In this document: one piece after another, positions 48,935-57,137 of the stretch
How positions within the stretch are numbered: the first letter of the stretch is position 1
Layout: each line of letters opens with the position of its first letter
Assembly (NCBI GenBank): GCA_041879295.1
Contig: CP047152.1
Span: forward strand, 62,001 to 126,000
Source of the DNA: Pseudomonas putida
GTDB taxonomy: Bacteria; Pseudomonadota; Gammaproteobacteria; Pseudomonadales; Pseudomonadaceae
DNA: 64,000 bases
Direction: 5' to 3'
The notes under the pieces: model-generated
Database searches by the model: none
Told to the model about the DNA's origin: nothing
Seen by the model: only the letters and a program-made list of their open reading frames with translations
Position numbers and translations under genes: made by a program

Positions 48935-49156
48935 ATGAAAAAACTGATTCTGGCGCTGGGCCTGATGACCCTGGCCGGTGGTGCGCTGGCAGCGGGCAAA
49001 CCGTGCGAGGAGTTGAAGGCGGAAATTGCGGCCAAGCTGGATGCCAAGGGCGTCACTGGCTACAAGCTGGAGATCGTCAAAAAAGGCGAGCCGGCGGGCA
49101 AGGTCATTGGTAGCTGCGAGGCCGGCACCAAGGAGATTGTGTACCGCCGCGGCTGA
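48935..49156 (+). CDS. DUF1161 periplasmic protein (copy 1)
   Basis: 73 aa with a signal peptide (MKKLILALGLMTLAGGALA) and the DUF1161 core KPCEELKAEIAAKLDAKGV.. ending GSCEAGTKEIVY. Two Cys could form a disulfide. The function is unknown. A second copy lies at 50914-51147; the mature parts are clearly alike. An ATG at 48935 follows a GTG at 48932; AAGGA is 9 bases upstream. Confidence 0.88.
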   Translation: MKKLILALGLMTLAGGALAAGKPCEELKAEIAAKLDAKGVTGYKLEIVKKGEPAGKVIGSCEAGTKEIVYRRG

Positions 49157-49167
49157 TGGCCCCGCTC

Positions 49168-49250
49168 ATTCGCGGGCTTGCCCGCTCCCACAGGTACAGC
49201 GCAGGCCTTGAAGGCTTCAGTCAACCTGTGGAAACGGGCGAGCCCGCGAC
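49168..49250. repeat. BIME (REP pair), spacer shared with the one at 53947
   Basis: ATTCGCGGGCTTGCCCGCTC.. (49168-49193) and CCTGTGGAAACGGGCGAGCC.. (49225-49250). The spacer GTACAGCGCAGGCCTTGA (49194-49211) is repeated in the BIME at 53947-54028. Confidence 0.9.
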
Positions 49251-49255
49251 GAGGG

Positions 49256-50260
49256 TCACTCGGTCTTGAGGGCCTGCGCCATCAGCTCATATGACCGAAT
49301 GCGGTCCGCATGTTCATACAAGTCACAGGTAAAGATCAGTTCATCCGCACCCGTCTGGTCCAGCAGCACTTCTACCTTGGCCTTTACCTTCTGCGGGCTG
49401 CCAATCATGGCCAACCCCAGGAAGCTGCCCACCGTCTCTCGCTCATGGGGCAACCACAGCCCATCCATGCTCTCCACGGGTGGCTTCTGCATCAGGCTCT
49501 GTCCGCGAATCAGCGCCAGGATGCGTTGGTAGACCGAGGTTGCCAGGTATTCGGCCTTCTCGTCGGTCTGCGCCACCACCATGGGTATGCCCAGCATCAC
49601 ATACGGCTTATCCAGCGTGGTCGAGGGCCTGAAATGGTTGCGATATACGCGAATCGCCTCGTGCATGTAGCGTGGTGCGAAATGCGAGGCGAAGGCGTAG
49701 GGCATGCCGCGCATGCCGGCCAGCTGGGCGCTGAACAGGCTGGATCCCAGCAACCACATTGGCACGTCGGTGTCGTGCCCGGGTACGGCGATCACTTTTT
49801 GATCATCGGTGCGTGGCCCGAGGTAGCGCGAAAGCTCCTCGACATCGTCCGGGAAGTCATCCGGGCTGCCAGCGCGCTCGCGTCGCAGGGCATAGGCGGT
49901 CATTTGGTCCGAACCCGGCGCACGGCCCAGGCCAAGGTCGATACGCCCCGGATACAGGCTGGCCAAGGTGCCGAACTGCTCGGCAATTACCAGCGGCGCA
50001 TGGTTGGGCAGCATTACCCCGCCAGAGCCCACGCGAATACGTGAGGTCCCACCGGCCAGGTAGCCGATCAGCACCGAAGTCGCCGAACTGGCGATGCCGT
50101 CCATGTTGTGGTGCTCGGCCACCCAAAAACGGTTATAGCCAAAGCGCTCGACATGCTGCGCCAGGTCCAGCGAGTTGCGCAGCGATTGCGCGGGGCCGGC
50201 GTCGGCGCGCACGGGCACCAGGTCCAGGGTAGAAATCTTCAGGTCACGCAGCTGCGTCAT
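49256..50260 (-). CDS. Luciferase-like flavin monooxygenase (LLM class)
   Basis: 334 aa, bacterial luciferase family, with the YhbW-type pattern: [35 protein letters not shown] and [13 protein letters not shown]. It would use reduced FMN and O2, with an unknown substrate. The ATG at 50260 ([10 protein letters not shown]) has GGAGG 4 bases upstream. The longer frame upstream is non-coding. Confidence 0.9.
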   Translation of the reverse strand: MTQLRDLKISTLDLVPVRADAGPAQSLRNSLDLAQHVERFGYNRFWVAEHHNMDGIASSATSVLIGYLAGGTSRIRVGSGGVMLPNHAPLVIAEQFGTLASLYPGRIDLGLGRAPGSDQMTAYALRRERAGSPDDFPDDVEELSRYLGPRTDDQKVIAVPGHDTDVPMWLLGSSLFSAQLAGMRGMPYAFASHFAPRYMHEAIRVYRNHFRPSTTLDKPYVMLGIPMVVAQTDEKAEYLATSVYQRILALIRGQSLMQKPPVESMDGLWLPHERETVGSFLGLAMIGSPQKVKAKVEVLLDQTGADELIFTCDLYEHADRIRSYELMAQALKTE

Positions 50261-50412
50261 GGAGCCTCCGCAAGAATGATTGGCCAGAGGCCTTTTTGAT
50301 TCTGTATGGGCGCATTCGTTGGATTCAATGCCTGCAAGCATATTGCTCTGAACTTGCGGCAGGCGGCGGGCCTCTGAACCGTAGGCAAGCAACCCAGTGA
50401 TCAGGAGGCATC

Positions 50413-50838
50413 ATGAAAAAGACAGCATCGGCGATCTGGCAAGGTGGCCTGAAGGATGGGAAAGGTCTGCTTTCTACCGAAAGCGGCGCACTCAAGCAGA
50501 ACCCTTATGGCTTCAATACACGTTTCGAGGGCACACCCGGTACCAACCCGGAGGAGCTGATCGGCGCGGCGCATGCCGGTTGTTTCTCGATGGCGCTATC
50601 AATGATGCTCGGCGAGGCGGGGCTTACCGCAGAGCGGATCGACACGGCTGCAGAGGTGACGCTCGACAAGCAAGCGGACGGTTTTGCCATTACTGCCGTG
50701 CACCTGGTGCTCAGGGCCAAGGTACCCGGGGCCAGCGAGGCTCAATTCCTGGAGATTGCCAGCAAGGCGAAGGAAGGCTGCCCGGTGTCCAAGGTTTTGA
50801 ATGCGAAGATCAGCCTGGATGCCGCATTGGTGGGGTGA
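50413..50838 (+). CDS. osmC: OsmC-type peroxiredoxin
   Basis: 141 aa protein of the OsmC subfamily, a thiol peroxidase for organic hydroperoxides and peroxide stress. The two catalytic cysteines are C57 (AAHAGCFSMAL) and C123 (AKEGCPVSKVL). The length matches E. coli OsmC (143). GGAG lies 6-7 bases before the ATG. Naming as osmC rather than ohr rests on these motifs and on length. Confidence 0.9.
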   Translation: MKKTASAIWQGGLKDGKGLLSTESGALKQNPYGFNTRFEGTPGTNPEELIGAAHAGCFSMALSMMLGEAGLTAERIDTAAEVTLDKQADGFAITAVHLVLRAKVPGASEAQFLEIASKAKEGCPVSKVLNAKISLDAALVG

Positions 50839-50913
50839 AGCGGTGCAACGGTAGTGGTTTGCTGTAGTCTAAAGAACGTCGGCAGCGCCACTGCCCTTTC
50901 CAGGAGCCGTTCC

Positions 50914-51147
50914 ATGATTCGCGTAGCTATCGCTGTGTTGGCTACCCTTGTCGCCACGTCTGCGCTGGCGGCCGTCAAGCCATGCGAGGAGCTGAAAGCC
51001 GAGATCGAGGCCAAGATCCAGGCCCAAGGGGTTACGTCCTACACGCTGGAGATCGTGCCCAACAGCGAGGTCGAGGACCAGAACATGGTCGTCGGGACCT
51101 GCGATGGCGGGACGAAGAAGATCATCTACCAGAAGAACGATCGATAA
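50914..51147 (+). CDS. DUF1161 periplasmic protein (copy 2)
   Basis: 77 aa with signal peptide (MIRVAIAVLATLVATSALA) and the same DUF1161 core as the copy at 48935: VKPCEELKAEIEAKIQAQGV and GTCDGGTKKIIY. The two sit 1.8 kb apart, flanking the monooxygenase and osmC, and probably arose by duplication. AGGAG lies 7 bases before the ATG. The function is unknown. Confidence 0.88.
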   Translation: MIRVAIAVLATLVATSALAAVKPCEELKAEIEAKIQAQGVTSYTLEIVPNSEVEDQNMVVGTCDGGTKKIIYQKNDR

Positions 51148-51157
51148 GCATCAGAGC

Positions 51158-51180
51158 TCGGGGCTGCAATGCAGCCCCGA
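51158..51180. terminator. Hairpin between convergent genes
   Basis: TCGGGGCTGC-AAT-GCAGCCCCGA is a perfect 10-bp GC-rich stem between DUF1161 copy 2 and the lipoprotein gene. No T-run follows on either strand, so it may work with partner factors. Confidence 0.65.
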
Positions 51181-51182
51181 AT

Positions 51183-51596
51183 TCACGGTATGCAGAACAC
51201 CTCGCTAGGCTCGTTCACCACCACCTTGCGGTTGGCGTCATACAGCAGCACCTGCGGCTCCATCACTGGCGCTCGCGCCTCCAGGCGATAGCGCTCGCCG
51301 GCCTTGAAGTTGTCAAAGCGTACGGTCAGGTAACAGGTTCGGTCCCTGGGTTCTGACATGATGCCGCCCGAGTAGATTTCATAATCAAAGCGCACCACCA
51401 GTTCGTGCTTGCCCGGCGTCACCTGAAAGTAACGGCCATCCTCCAGGCGCTTGCCATCGAGGCGGTCGGCCATGATCACCCGGCCGGGAGTCATGGTGTA
51501 CAGGTCGACCCACGCCTGCTTCGGGTCGACTGGCGGCAAGGGGCTGGCGCAAGCCCCCAGTGTACTGAGGGCGATCAGCATCATGGGCTGGCGCAT
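51183..51596 (-). CDS. Lipoprotein of unknown function (duplicate 1)
   Basis: 137 aa with a lipoprotein signal (MRQPMMLIALSTLGAC; lipobox LGAC). The mature part has DPKQAWVDLYTMTPG, then YFQVTPGKHELVVRFDYE and CYLTVRFDNFKAGERYRLEA. It is a paralogue of the next gene, which has the same length and layout; both carry the same bases around the start (GGGAGTTTCGCC before ATG). A transthyretin-like or PEGA-like fold is likely from the strand pattern. Function is unknown. Confidence 0.8.
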   Translation of the reverse strand: MRQPMMLIALSTLGACASPLPPVDPKQAWVDLYTMTPGRVIMADRLDGKRLEDGRYFQVTPGKHELVVRFDYEIYSGGIMSEPRDRTCYLTVRFDNFKAGERYRLEARAPVMEPQVLLYDANRKVVVNEPSEVFCIP

Positions 51597-51651
51597 GGCG
51601 AAACTCCCACTTGCGATTTACAAGTAACAAGCATAGCGCCGTTTGTGCGGT

Positions 51652-52065
51652 TCAGGTGCGCTGACAACCCGCCGGCAGCCCTTGACCCAGCAGTTTTTGC
51701 TGGTGGTCGTAGAGTTTTATCCAAGGGCGGAAGCCAATGCTGCCAGCCTGCAGTTGATAACGCTGCCCGGCGCTGAAGTCCTTGAAGGTCAGCTTGACCT
51801 GGCAATCGCGCCATAGTGGCTCATTGACGGGGCCGATATTGCTGGGATTAACCGGAAACTGATAGCGCACGGTCAGTTCGTGGCTGCCGGGTTGAACCTC
51901 GAAATAGCGGCTGTCAGCCCAGTCACGCTCATCTACCTGCACGGCGTACAGCGAGGTGTTGCCGTAGCGCGTGAGGTCGACCCACGCCTGATTCGGGTCT
52001 GGGTCTGGCAATGTTGAACAGGCAGAGATCAACAACAGTGAGCCGGCGACCAACAATGCACGCAT
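51652..52065 (-). CDS. Lipoprotein of unknown function (duplicate 2)
   Basis: 137 aa, lipobox ISAC in MRALLVAGSLLLISAC. DPNQAWVDLTRYGN, then YFEVQPGSHELTVRYQFP and CQVKLTFKDFSAGQRYQLQA line up with the neighbour at 51183-51596. The ATG at 52065 has GGGAG about 7 bases upstream, again as in its neighbour. A gap of 55 bp separates the tandem copies, likely one operon. It is divergent from the peptidase gene. Confidence 0.8.
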   Translation of the reverse strand: MRALLVAGSLLLISACSTLPDPDPNQAWVDLTRYGNTSLYAVQVDERDWADSRYFEVQPGSHELTVRYQFPVNPSNIGPVNEPLWRDCQVKLTFKDFSAGQRYQLQAGSIGFRPWIKLYDHQQKLLGQGLPAGCQRT

Positions 52066-52132
52066 GGCGAAACTCCCCCTTGGCGAGATAGTCTTGGAGC
52101 GAAATGGTCTTGAGCGAGTCAGACAGTACCGG

Positions 52133-53227
52133 ATGCTTCGACTTTTTCTTATGCAGCGCTCAGGCCTTGGGGCACTCGACCGCATTTTCACCCGTTTGGT
52201 TCCGCTGCTTGCGGCGCTCCTGCTGAACGGTTGCAGCAATGCCGCCTACTATGGGCAGCTGGCCCAGGGACAGTGGCAATTGCTGCGGGCGCGGCAGCCT
52301 GTAGAGCAGGTATTGGCCGACCCTGCTACCCCTGCACCTTTGCGCGCGCACCTGCAACAGGCCGAACAGGCGCGGGTGTTTGCCAGCCAGCAATTGAAAC
52401 TGCCAGACAACCGCAGCTACCGGGTATACGCCGACCTTGGCCGCCCCTACGTGGTGTGGAATGTGTTCGCCACGCCCGAGTTGTCGTTGCAACCGGTAAC
52501 GCACTGCTTTCCGATAGCAGGGTGCGTGGCGTACCGCGGCTACTACCAGCAAGGCGCGGCGCGGGGCGCGGCGGCGTTGATGCGCCAGGATGGCCTGGAT
52601 GTTTACGTCGGCGGCGTGGAAGCTTATTCGACCCTGGGTTGGTTCGATGACCCGATTCTGTCGTCGATGGTGGGCTGGGGCGATGAGCGCCTGGCTACGT
52701 TGATCTTCCATGAACTGGCCCACCAGCGCTTCTACGTGCAGGACGATACCGAATTCAATGAATCCTTCGCCTCGTTCGTCGAGCAGGAGGGCACGCGGCA
52801 ATGGCGGGCGGCGCGCGGGCTGGCAGCGGTTGGCGCAGGGCAGAGGCAGCAGCAGCGTGACCAGTTCATCCGCCTGGTGCTGGCCTGTCGTGAGCGATTG
52901 CAGGCCATTTATGACGGGCCTTTGGATGATGCGCACAAGCGGCTGGCCAAGCGGGCGGAGTTCGACCGGTTAAGGCAGGAATACCGGCAGTTGCGTGATG
53001 GCCAATGGGGTGGGGACAAACGCTATGACGCCTGGATGCATGGGCCGATGAATAATGCCAAGTTGTTGCCGTTCGGGCTGTATGACCAGTGGGTGCCGGC
53101 GTTTGCCGCGCTGTTCCATGAGGTTGATGGTGACTGGGCCCGGTTTTATGAGCAAGTCGAGCAATTGGGGCGTTTGCCCATTGATGAGAGAAAGGCAGCG
53201 CTACAGGGGTTGATGGCTGGCCGGTAA
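52133..53227 (+). CDS. Putative zinc aminopeptidase lipoprotein
   Basis: 364 aa of the putative-aminopeptidase family (DUF2265). The N-terminal hydrophobic part ends with a lipobox (ALLLNGC), so it is probably anchored to a membrane. The zinc motif HELAH is in LIFHELAHQRFYVQDD, followed by NESFASFVEQEG with a further Glu ligand. Start choice is weak: the ATG at 52133 gives a normal lipoprotein signal, and one at 52151 is also possible. No close ribosome site was seen. Confidence 0.8.
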   Translation: MLRLFLMQRSGLGALDRIFTRLVPLLAALLLNGCSNAAYYGQLAQGQWQLLRARQPVEQVLADPATPAPLRAHLQQAEQARVFASQQLKLPDNRSYRVYADLGRPYVVWNVFATPELSLQPVTHCFPIAGCVAYRGYYQQGAARGAAALMRQDGLDVYVGGVEAYSTLGWFDDPILSSMVGWGDERLATLIFHELAHQRFYVQDDTEFNESFASFVEQEGTRQWRAARGLAAVGAGQRQQQRDQFIRLVLACRERLQAIYDGPLDDAHKRLAKRAEFDRLRQEYRQLRDGQWGGDKRYDAWMHGPMNNAKLLPFGLYDQWVPAFAALFHEVDGDWARFYEQVEQLGRLPIDERKAALQGLMAGR

Positions 53228-53261
53228 GATCCAGGGGGCCGCAAGGCAGCCCCCAGGGCCG

Positions 53262-53912
53262 TCACGCCTTGAGGAATGCCTGATGCATCTCGGCCAAGGT
53301 GGCAAAGTGGAAGGCAGGCTCCTCTGCCATCAACTCTTCCCGGCTGCCAAACCCGTACCCCACCGCTACTGCCTGCAGCCCGTTGCTGCGCGCGCCGATC
53401 AGGTCATGCTTGCGGTCACCGATCATCAGCGTCTGTGCAGGGTCCAGCCCTTCTTCATCCAGCAAATGGCGAATCAGCTCGACCTTGTTGGTGCGCGTGC
53501 CGTCCAGCTCACTGCCGTAGATCACCTTGAAGTGATGATCGAAGGCGAAGTGCCGGGCGATTTCGCGGGCGAACTCCCACGGTTTTGACGTGGCAATGTA
53601 CAGCGTGCGGCCCTGGCCGTTCAGGGCTTCGAGCAATTCGGGGACGCCAGCGAACACCAGGTTTTCGTACAGCCCGGTCACGCGGAAGCGCTCCCGGTAG
53701 AAGTTCACCGCATCCCAGGCCTTGGCTTCGTCGAAGTTGTAGAACTGCATGAAAGCCTGCAGCAGGGGTGGGCCGATGAAATGCTCGAGGCGGGCCAGGT
53801 CCGGTTCATCGATGCCCAGTTTGGCCAGGGCGTACTGGATCGAGCGAGTGATGCCCAGGCGTGGGTCGGTCAGGGTGCCGTCGAGGTCGAAGAGGATGTT
53901 TTGCTGGTGCAT
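53262..53912 (-). CDS. HAD-family phosphatase (Gph-like)
   Basis: 216 aa HAD hydrolase. The nucleophile motif ILFDLDGTLTDP, the Lys in ATSKPWEFAR and MIGDRKHDLIGAR give the full catalytic set; an alpha-helical cap of about 70 residues lies after the first motif. It resembles phosphoglycolate phosphatase or pyrophosphatase PpaX. The specific substrate is unknown. The ATG at 53912 starts right before the first motif, as usual. Confidence 0.88.
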   Translation of the reverse strand: MHQQNILFDLDGTLTDPRLGITRSIQYALAKLGIDEPDLARLEHFIGPPLLQAFMQFYNFDEAKAWDAVNFYRERFRVTGLYENLVFAGVPELLEALNGQGRTLYIATSKPWEFAREIARHFAFDHHFKVIYGSELDGTRTNKVELIRHLLDEEGLDPAQTLMIGDRKHDLIGARSNGLQAVAVGYGFGSREELMAEEPAFHFATLAEMHQAFLKA

Positions 53913-53946
53913 GTACAGGGTTCCACTTGAGTGCTGCGTGGCCTTC

Positions 53947-54028
53947 TTCGCGGGCATGCCCGCTTCCACAGGTACAGCGCAGGCCTTGATGGCTCCACTG
54001 AACCCGTGGGAGCGGGCGCGCCCGCGAA
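53947..54028. repeat. BIME (REP pair) before the gamma-carbonic anhydrase gene
   Basis: TTCGCGGGCATGCCCGCTTC.. (53947-53971) and its partner at 54005-54028. The spacer begins GTACAGCGCAGGCCTTGA, as in the BIME at 49168-49250. Confidence 0.9.
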
Positions 54029-54033
54029 TGCGG

Positions 54034-54582
54034 TCATTCAGGTTGATCGTAGCCTTCGGCCAGGTGCTGGTCCTTGAGCTTCACGTAGTTGCCGGCGCTG
54101 TAGGAGAAAAATGCGCGCTCCTTGTCATTCAGCAGCCGGGCCTGTTTCACCGGGCTGCCCATGTACAGGTAGCCACTGACCAGGCGTTTGCCTGGCGGCA
54201 CCAGGCTGCCAGCGCCGATGATCACTTCGTCCTCGACGATGGCACCGTCCATGATAGTGCTGCCCATGCCCACCAGGATGCGGTTGCCCAAGGTGCAGCC
54301 ATGCAGCATCACTTTGTGCCCGATGGTCACTTCGTCACCGATGATCAGCGGGAAACCGTCCGGGTTGAAAGGCCCGGCATGGGTAATGTGCAGCACGCTG
54401 CCGTCCTGCACGCTGGTGCGCGCGCCAATGCGGATGCGGTGCATGTCGGCGCGCACCACGGTCAACGGCCAGACCGAACTGTCTTCACCGATCTCCACGT
54501 CGCCCAGCACCACCGCCGAACGGTCGACGAAGGCCCTGGGCCCAACTTTCGGAGTGTGTTGCTGGAAGCTGCGAATGGCCAT
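54034..54582 (-). CDS. Gamma-class carbonic anhydrase-like protein
   Basis: 182 aa left-handed beta-helix protein with hexapeptide repeats (GDVEIGEDSSVWPLTVVRAD through IIGAGSLVPPG). The metal His residues are in SVLHITHAGP and TIGHKVMLHG. Families named YrdA/PaaY include weak carbonic anhydrases and thioesterase-like enzymes. The ATG at 54582 (MAIRSFQQHTPK) is standard. It is divergent from prlC. Confidence 0.88.
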   Translation of the reverse strand: MAIRSFQQHTPKVGPRAFVDRSAVVLGDVEIGEDSSVWPLTVVRADMHRIRIGARTSVQDGSVLHITHAGPFNPDGFPLIIGDEVTIGHKVMLHGCTLGNRILVGMGSTIMDGAIVEDEVIIGAGSLVPPGKRLVSGYLYMGSPVKQARLLNDKERAFFSYSAGNYVKLKDQHLAEGYDQPE

Positions 54583-54684
54583 GATAGCGTCTCTCATCTG
54601 TGCCGATAGGCAGGCTGCCTGCTGCGGTCGGCGTCGATTGTAATTAAGATGGGGCAGTGTTTCTTCTGCCAAGGTATCCAAACC

Positions 54685-56736
54685 GTGACTGCGAACAACC
54701 CGCTTCTGCAATCCCACGATCTGCCGCCCTTCTCGCAAATTCGTGCCGAACACGTGTTGCCGGCGATCGAAGCGATCCTGGCCGACAACCGTAAAGCCAT
54801 TGCCGAGATCCTAGAAAAGCAGGGCAAGAACCCTACATGGGCCGGCCTGGTGCTGGCCATGGACGAACTGAACGACCGCCTGGGCGCGGCCTGGAGCCCG
54901 GTCAGCCACCTCAATGCGGTGTGCAACAGCGCCGAGCTGCGCGAGGCTTACGAGTCTTGCCTGCCAGCCCTGAGTGCCTACTCTACCGAACTGGGCCAGA
55001 ACCGCGCGCTGTTCGAAGCCTACCAGGCGCTGATCAACAGCCCGGAGGCCGCCAGCTTCGACGTGGCGCAAAAGACTATCCTCGAGCACGCCCTGCGTGA
55101 CTTCCGCCTGTCGGGTATCGACCTGCCAGCGGACAAGCAGCAGCGTTACGCCGAGGTGCAGAGCAAGCTCAGCGAGCTGGGCAGCCGTTTCTCCAATCAG
55201 CTGCTCGACGCCACCCAGGCATGGACCAAACATGTTACCGACGAAGCTGCGCTGGCCGGCCTGACCGATTCGGCCAAGGCGCAGATGGCCGCTGCAGCCC
55301 AGGCCAAGGGCTTGGACGGCTGGTTGATCACCCTGGAGTTCCCCAGCTACTACGCGGTGATGACCTACGCCAGTGACCGCGCCCTGCGCGAAGAGCTATA
55401 CGCCGCCTACTGCACCCGCGCCTCCGACCAGGGCCCGAATGCCGGCCAGTTCGACAATGGCCCGGTGATGCGCGAAATCCTCGACCTGCGCCAGGAGCTG
55501 GCCGAACTGCTGGGCTACAAGAACTACGCCGAGCTGAGCCTGGCCACCAAGATGGCCGAGTCCAGCGACCAGGTGCTGAGCTTCCTGCGTGACTTGGCCA
55601 AGCGCTCCAAGCCGTTCGCCGCCCAGGACCTGCAACAGCTCAAGGCCTACGCTGCCGAACAAGGCTGCCCCGAGCTGGCCAGCTGGGATGCCGGCTACTT
55701 TGGCGAGAAGCTGCGCGAGCAGCGCTACAGCGTGTCGCAGGAAGCCCTGCGCGCCTATTTCCCGATCGACAAGGTGCTGGGCGGCCTGTTCAGCATCGTG
55801 CAGCGCCTGTACGGCATCGAAATCGCCGAGCTTGAAGGCTTCGACAGTTGGCACCCGGACGTACGCCTGTTCGAGATCAAGGAAAATGGTCAGCACGTTG
55901 GCCGTTTCTTCTTCGACCTGTACGCCCGCGCCAACAAGCGTGGCGGCGCCTGGATGGACGGCGCCCGTGACCGTCGCCGCACTGTCGGCGGCCAGCTGCA
56001 GAGCCCGGTGGCCAACCTGGTGTGCAACTTCACTCCGGCCGCGCCCGGCAAGCCCGCGTTGCTGACCCACGATGAAGTCACCACCCTGTTCCACGAGTTC
56101 GGTCACGGCCTGCACCACATGCTGACCCGCATCGAGCATGCCGGCGTGTCCGGCATCAACGGCGTGGCCTGGGATGCGGTCGAGCTGCCAAGCCAGTTCA
56201 TGGAAAACTGGTGCTGGGAGCCGGAAGGCCTGGCACTGATTTCGGGTCACTACGAAACCGGCGCCGCCCTGCCCCAGGACCTGCTGGACAAGATGCTGGC
56301 CGCGAAAAACTTCCAGTCGGGCATGATGATGGTGCGCCAGCTGGAGTTCTCGCTGTTCGATTTCGAGCTGCACGCCAGCCATGGCGACGGCCGCAGCGTA
56401 TTGCAGGTGCTCGAAGGTGTGCGTGATGAGGTGTCGGTCATGCGCCCGCCGGCTTACAACCGCTTCCCCAACAGCTTTGCGCACATTTTCGCGGGCGGTT
56501 ACGCGGCGGGCTACTACAGCTACAAGTGGGCCGAAGTGCTGTCGGCTGACGCCTTCTCGCGCTTCGAGGAAGAAGGCGTGCTGAACGCCGAGACCGGCCG
56601 CGCCTTCCGCGAGGCGATCCTGGCCCGTGGTGGTTCGCGCGAGCCGATGGAGCTGTTCGTCGACTTCCGTGGCCGTGAGCCTTCCATCGATGCATTGCTG
56701 CGCCACAGTGGTCTCACCGAGGACGCTGCAGCATGA
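54685..56736 (+). CDS. prlC: Oligopeptidase A (M3 family)
   Basis: 683 aa zinc metallopeptidase that degrades short peptides, including cleaved signal peptides, in the cytosol. The active site HEFGHGLHHML is about residue 470, followed by GVAWDAVELPSQFMENW with the third ligand. I start at the GTG at 54685 (TANNPLLQSHDLPPF), which gives the usual length; a longer frame starts at 54649. It overlaps the next gene by four bases. Confidence 0.96.
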   Translation: MTANNPLLQSHDLPPFSQIRAEHVLPAIEAILADNRKAIAEILEKQGKNPTWAGLVLAMDELNDRLGAAWSPVSHLNAVCNSAELREAYESCLPALSAYSTELGQNRALFEAYQALINSPEAASFDVAQKTILEHALRDFRLSGIDLPADKQQRYAEVQSKLSELGSRFSNQLLDATQAWTKHVTDEAALAGLTDSAKAQMAAAAQAKGLDGWLITLEFPSYYAVMTYASDRALREELYAAYCTRASDQGPNAGQFDNGPVMREILDLRQELAELLGYKNYAELSLATKMAESSDQVLSFLRDLAKRSKPFAAQDLQQLKAYAAEQGCPELASWDAGYFGEKLREQRYSVSQEALRAYFPIDKVLGGLFSIVQRLYGIEIAELEGFDSWHPDVRLFEIKENGQHVGRFFFDLYARANKRGGAWMDGARDRRRTVGGQLQSPVANLVCNFTPAAPGKPALLTHDEVTTLFHEFGHGLHHMLTRIEHAGVSGINGVAWDAVELPSQFMENWCWEPEGLALISGHYETGAALPQDLLDKMLAAKNFQSGMMMVRQLEFSLFDFELHASHGDGRSVLQVLEGVRDEVSVMRPPAYNRFPNSFAHIFAGGYAAGYYSYKWAEVLSADAFSRFEEEGVLNAETGRAFREAILARGGSREPMELFVDFRGREPSIDALLRHSGLTEDAAA

Positions 56737-57014
56737 GTGAGGTAGCTGTGAACAAGACAAAGAAGCGCTTCATTGCCGGTGCCGTGTGCCCGGCGTGCAG
56801 CGAGCCCGACAAGCTGATGATGTGGAACGAAGACGGCATACCGCACCGTGAGTGTGTGGCTTGCGGCTTTACCGACACCCTCAACGAGCAGGGCTTGTCG
56901 GTGCCGAAAGAACTGGGCACCCGGGTCAACCACCTGACGCCGAAAGCCGCGCCGGCCAAGGTGCAGACCGTGCAGTTCTTCCCTAATCCGAAGCTGAAAA
57001 AGCCGGCTGAGTAA
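56733..57014 (+). CDS. YheV-family zinc-ribbon protein
   Basis: 93 aa protein with a CPACSEPDK ... CVACGF zinc ribbon (four Cys, residues about 19-44), as in YheV (DUF2387). It starts inside the prlC stop (ATGA, 56733-56736). In many gamma-proteobacteria this gene follows prlC. Function is unknown. Confidence 0.92.
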   Translation: MSEVAVNKTKKRFIAGAVCPACSEPDKLMMWNEDGIPHRECVACGFTDTLNEQGLSVPKELGTRVNHLTPKAAPAKVQTVQFFPNPKLKKPAE

Positions 57015-57021
57015 TACGGTC

Positions 57022-57055
57022 ATGCCGCCCGGGTGCAATGCCCGGGCAGGCATGG
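57022..57055. terminator. Hairpin after the prlC operon
   Basis: CATGCC-gCCCGGG-TGCAAT-GCCCGGG-CAGGCATG folds into a two-part stem just after the YheV stop. No long T-run follows, so it may be a weak terminator. Confidence 0.5.
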
Positions 57056-57137
57056 ACAGGTGTTAGATAGTCAGGCCACCTGGCGCACGTTGGCCATGCA
57101 AGCTCTCTTGCTCATTTCTACCAGCAAGGTGTGCGTC

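Noticed and set aside
55396..56760. 454-codon frame antisense to prlC
   Set aside because: It lies inside a definite peptidase gene and has low-complexity composition.
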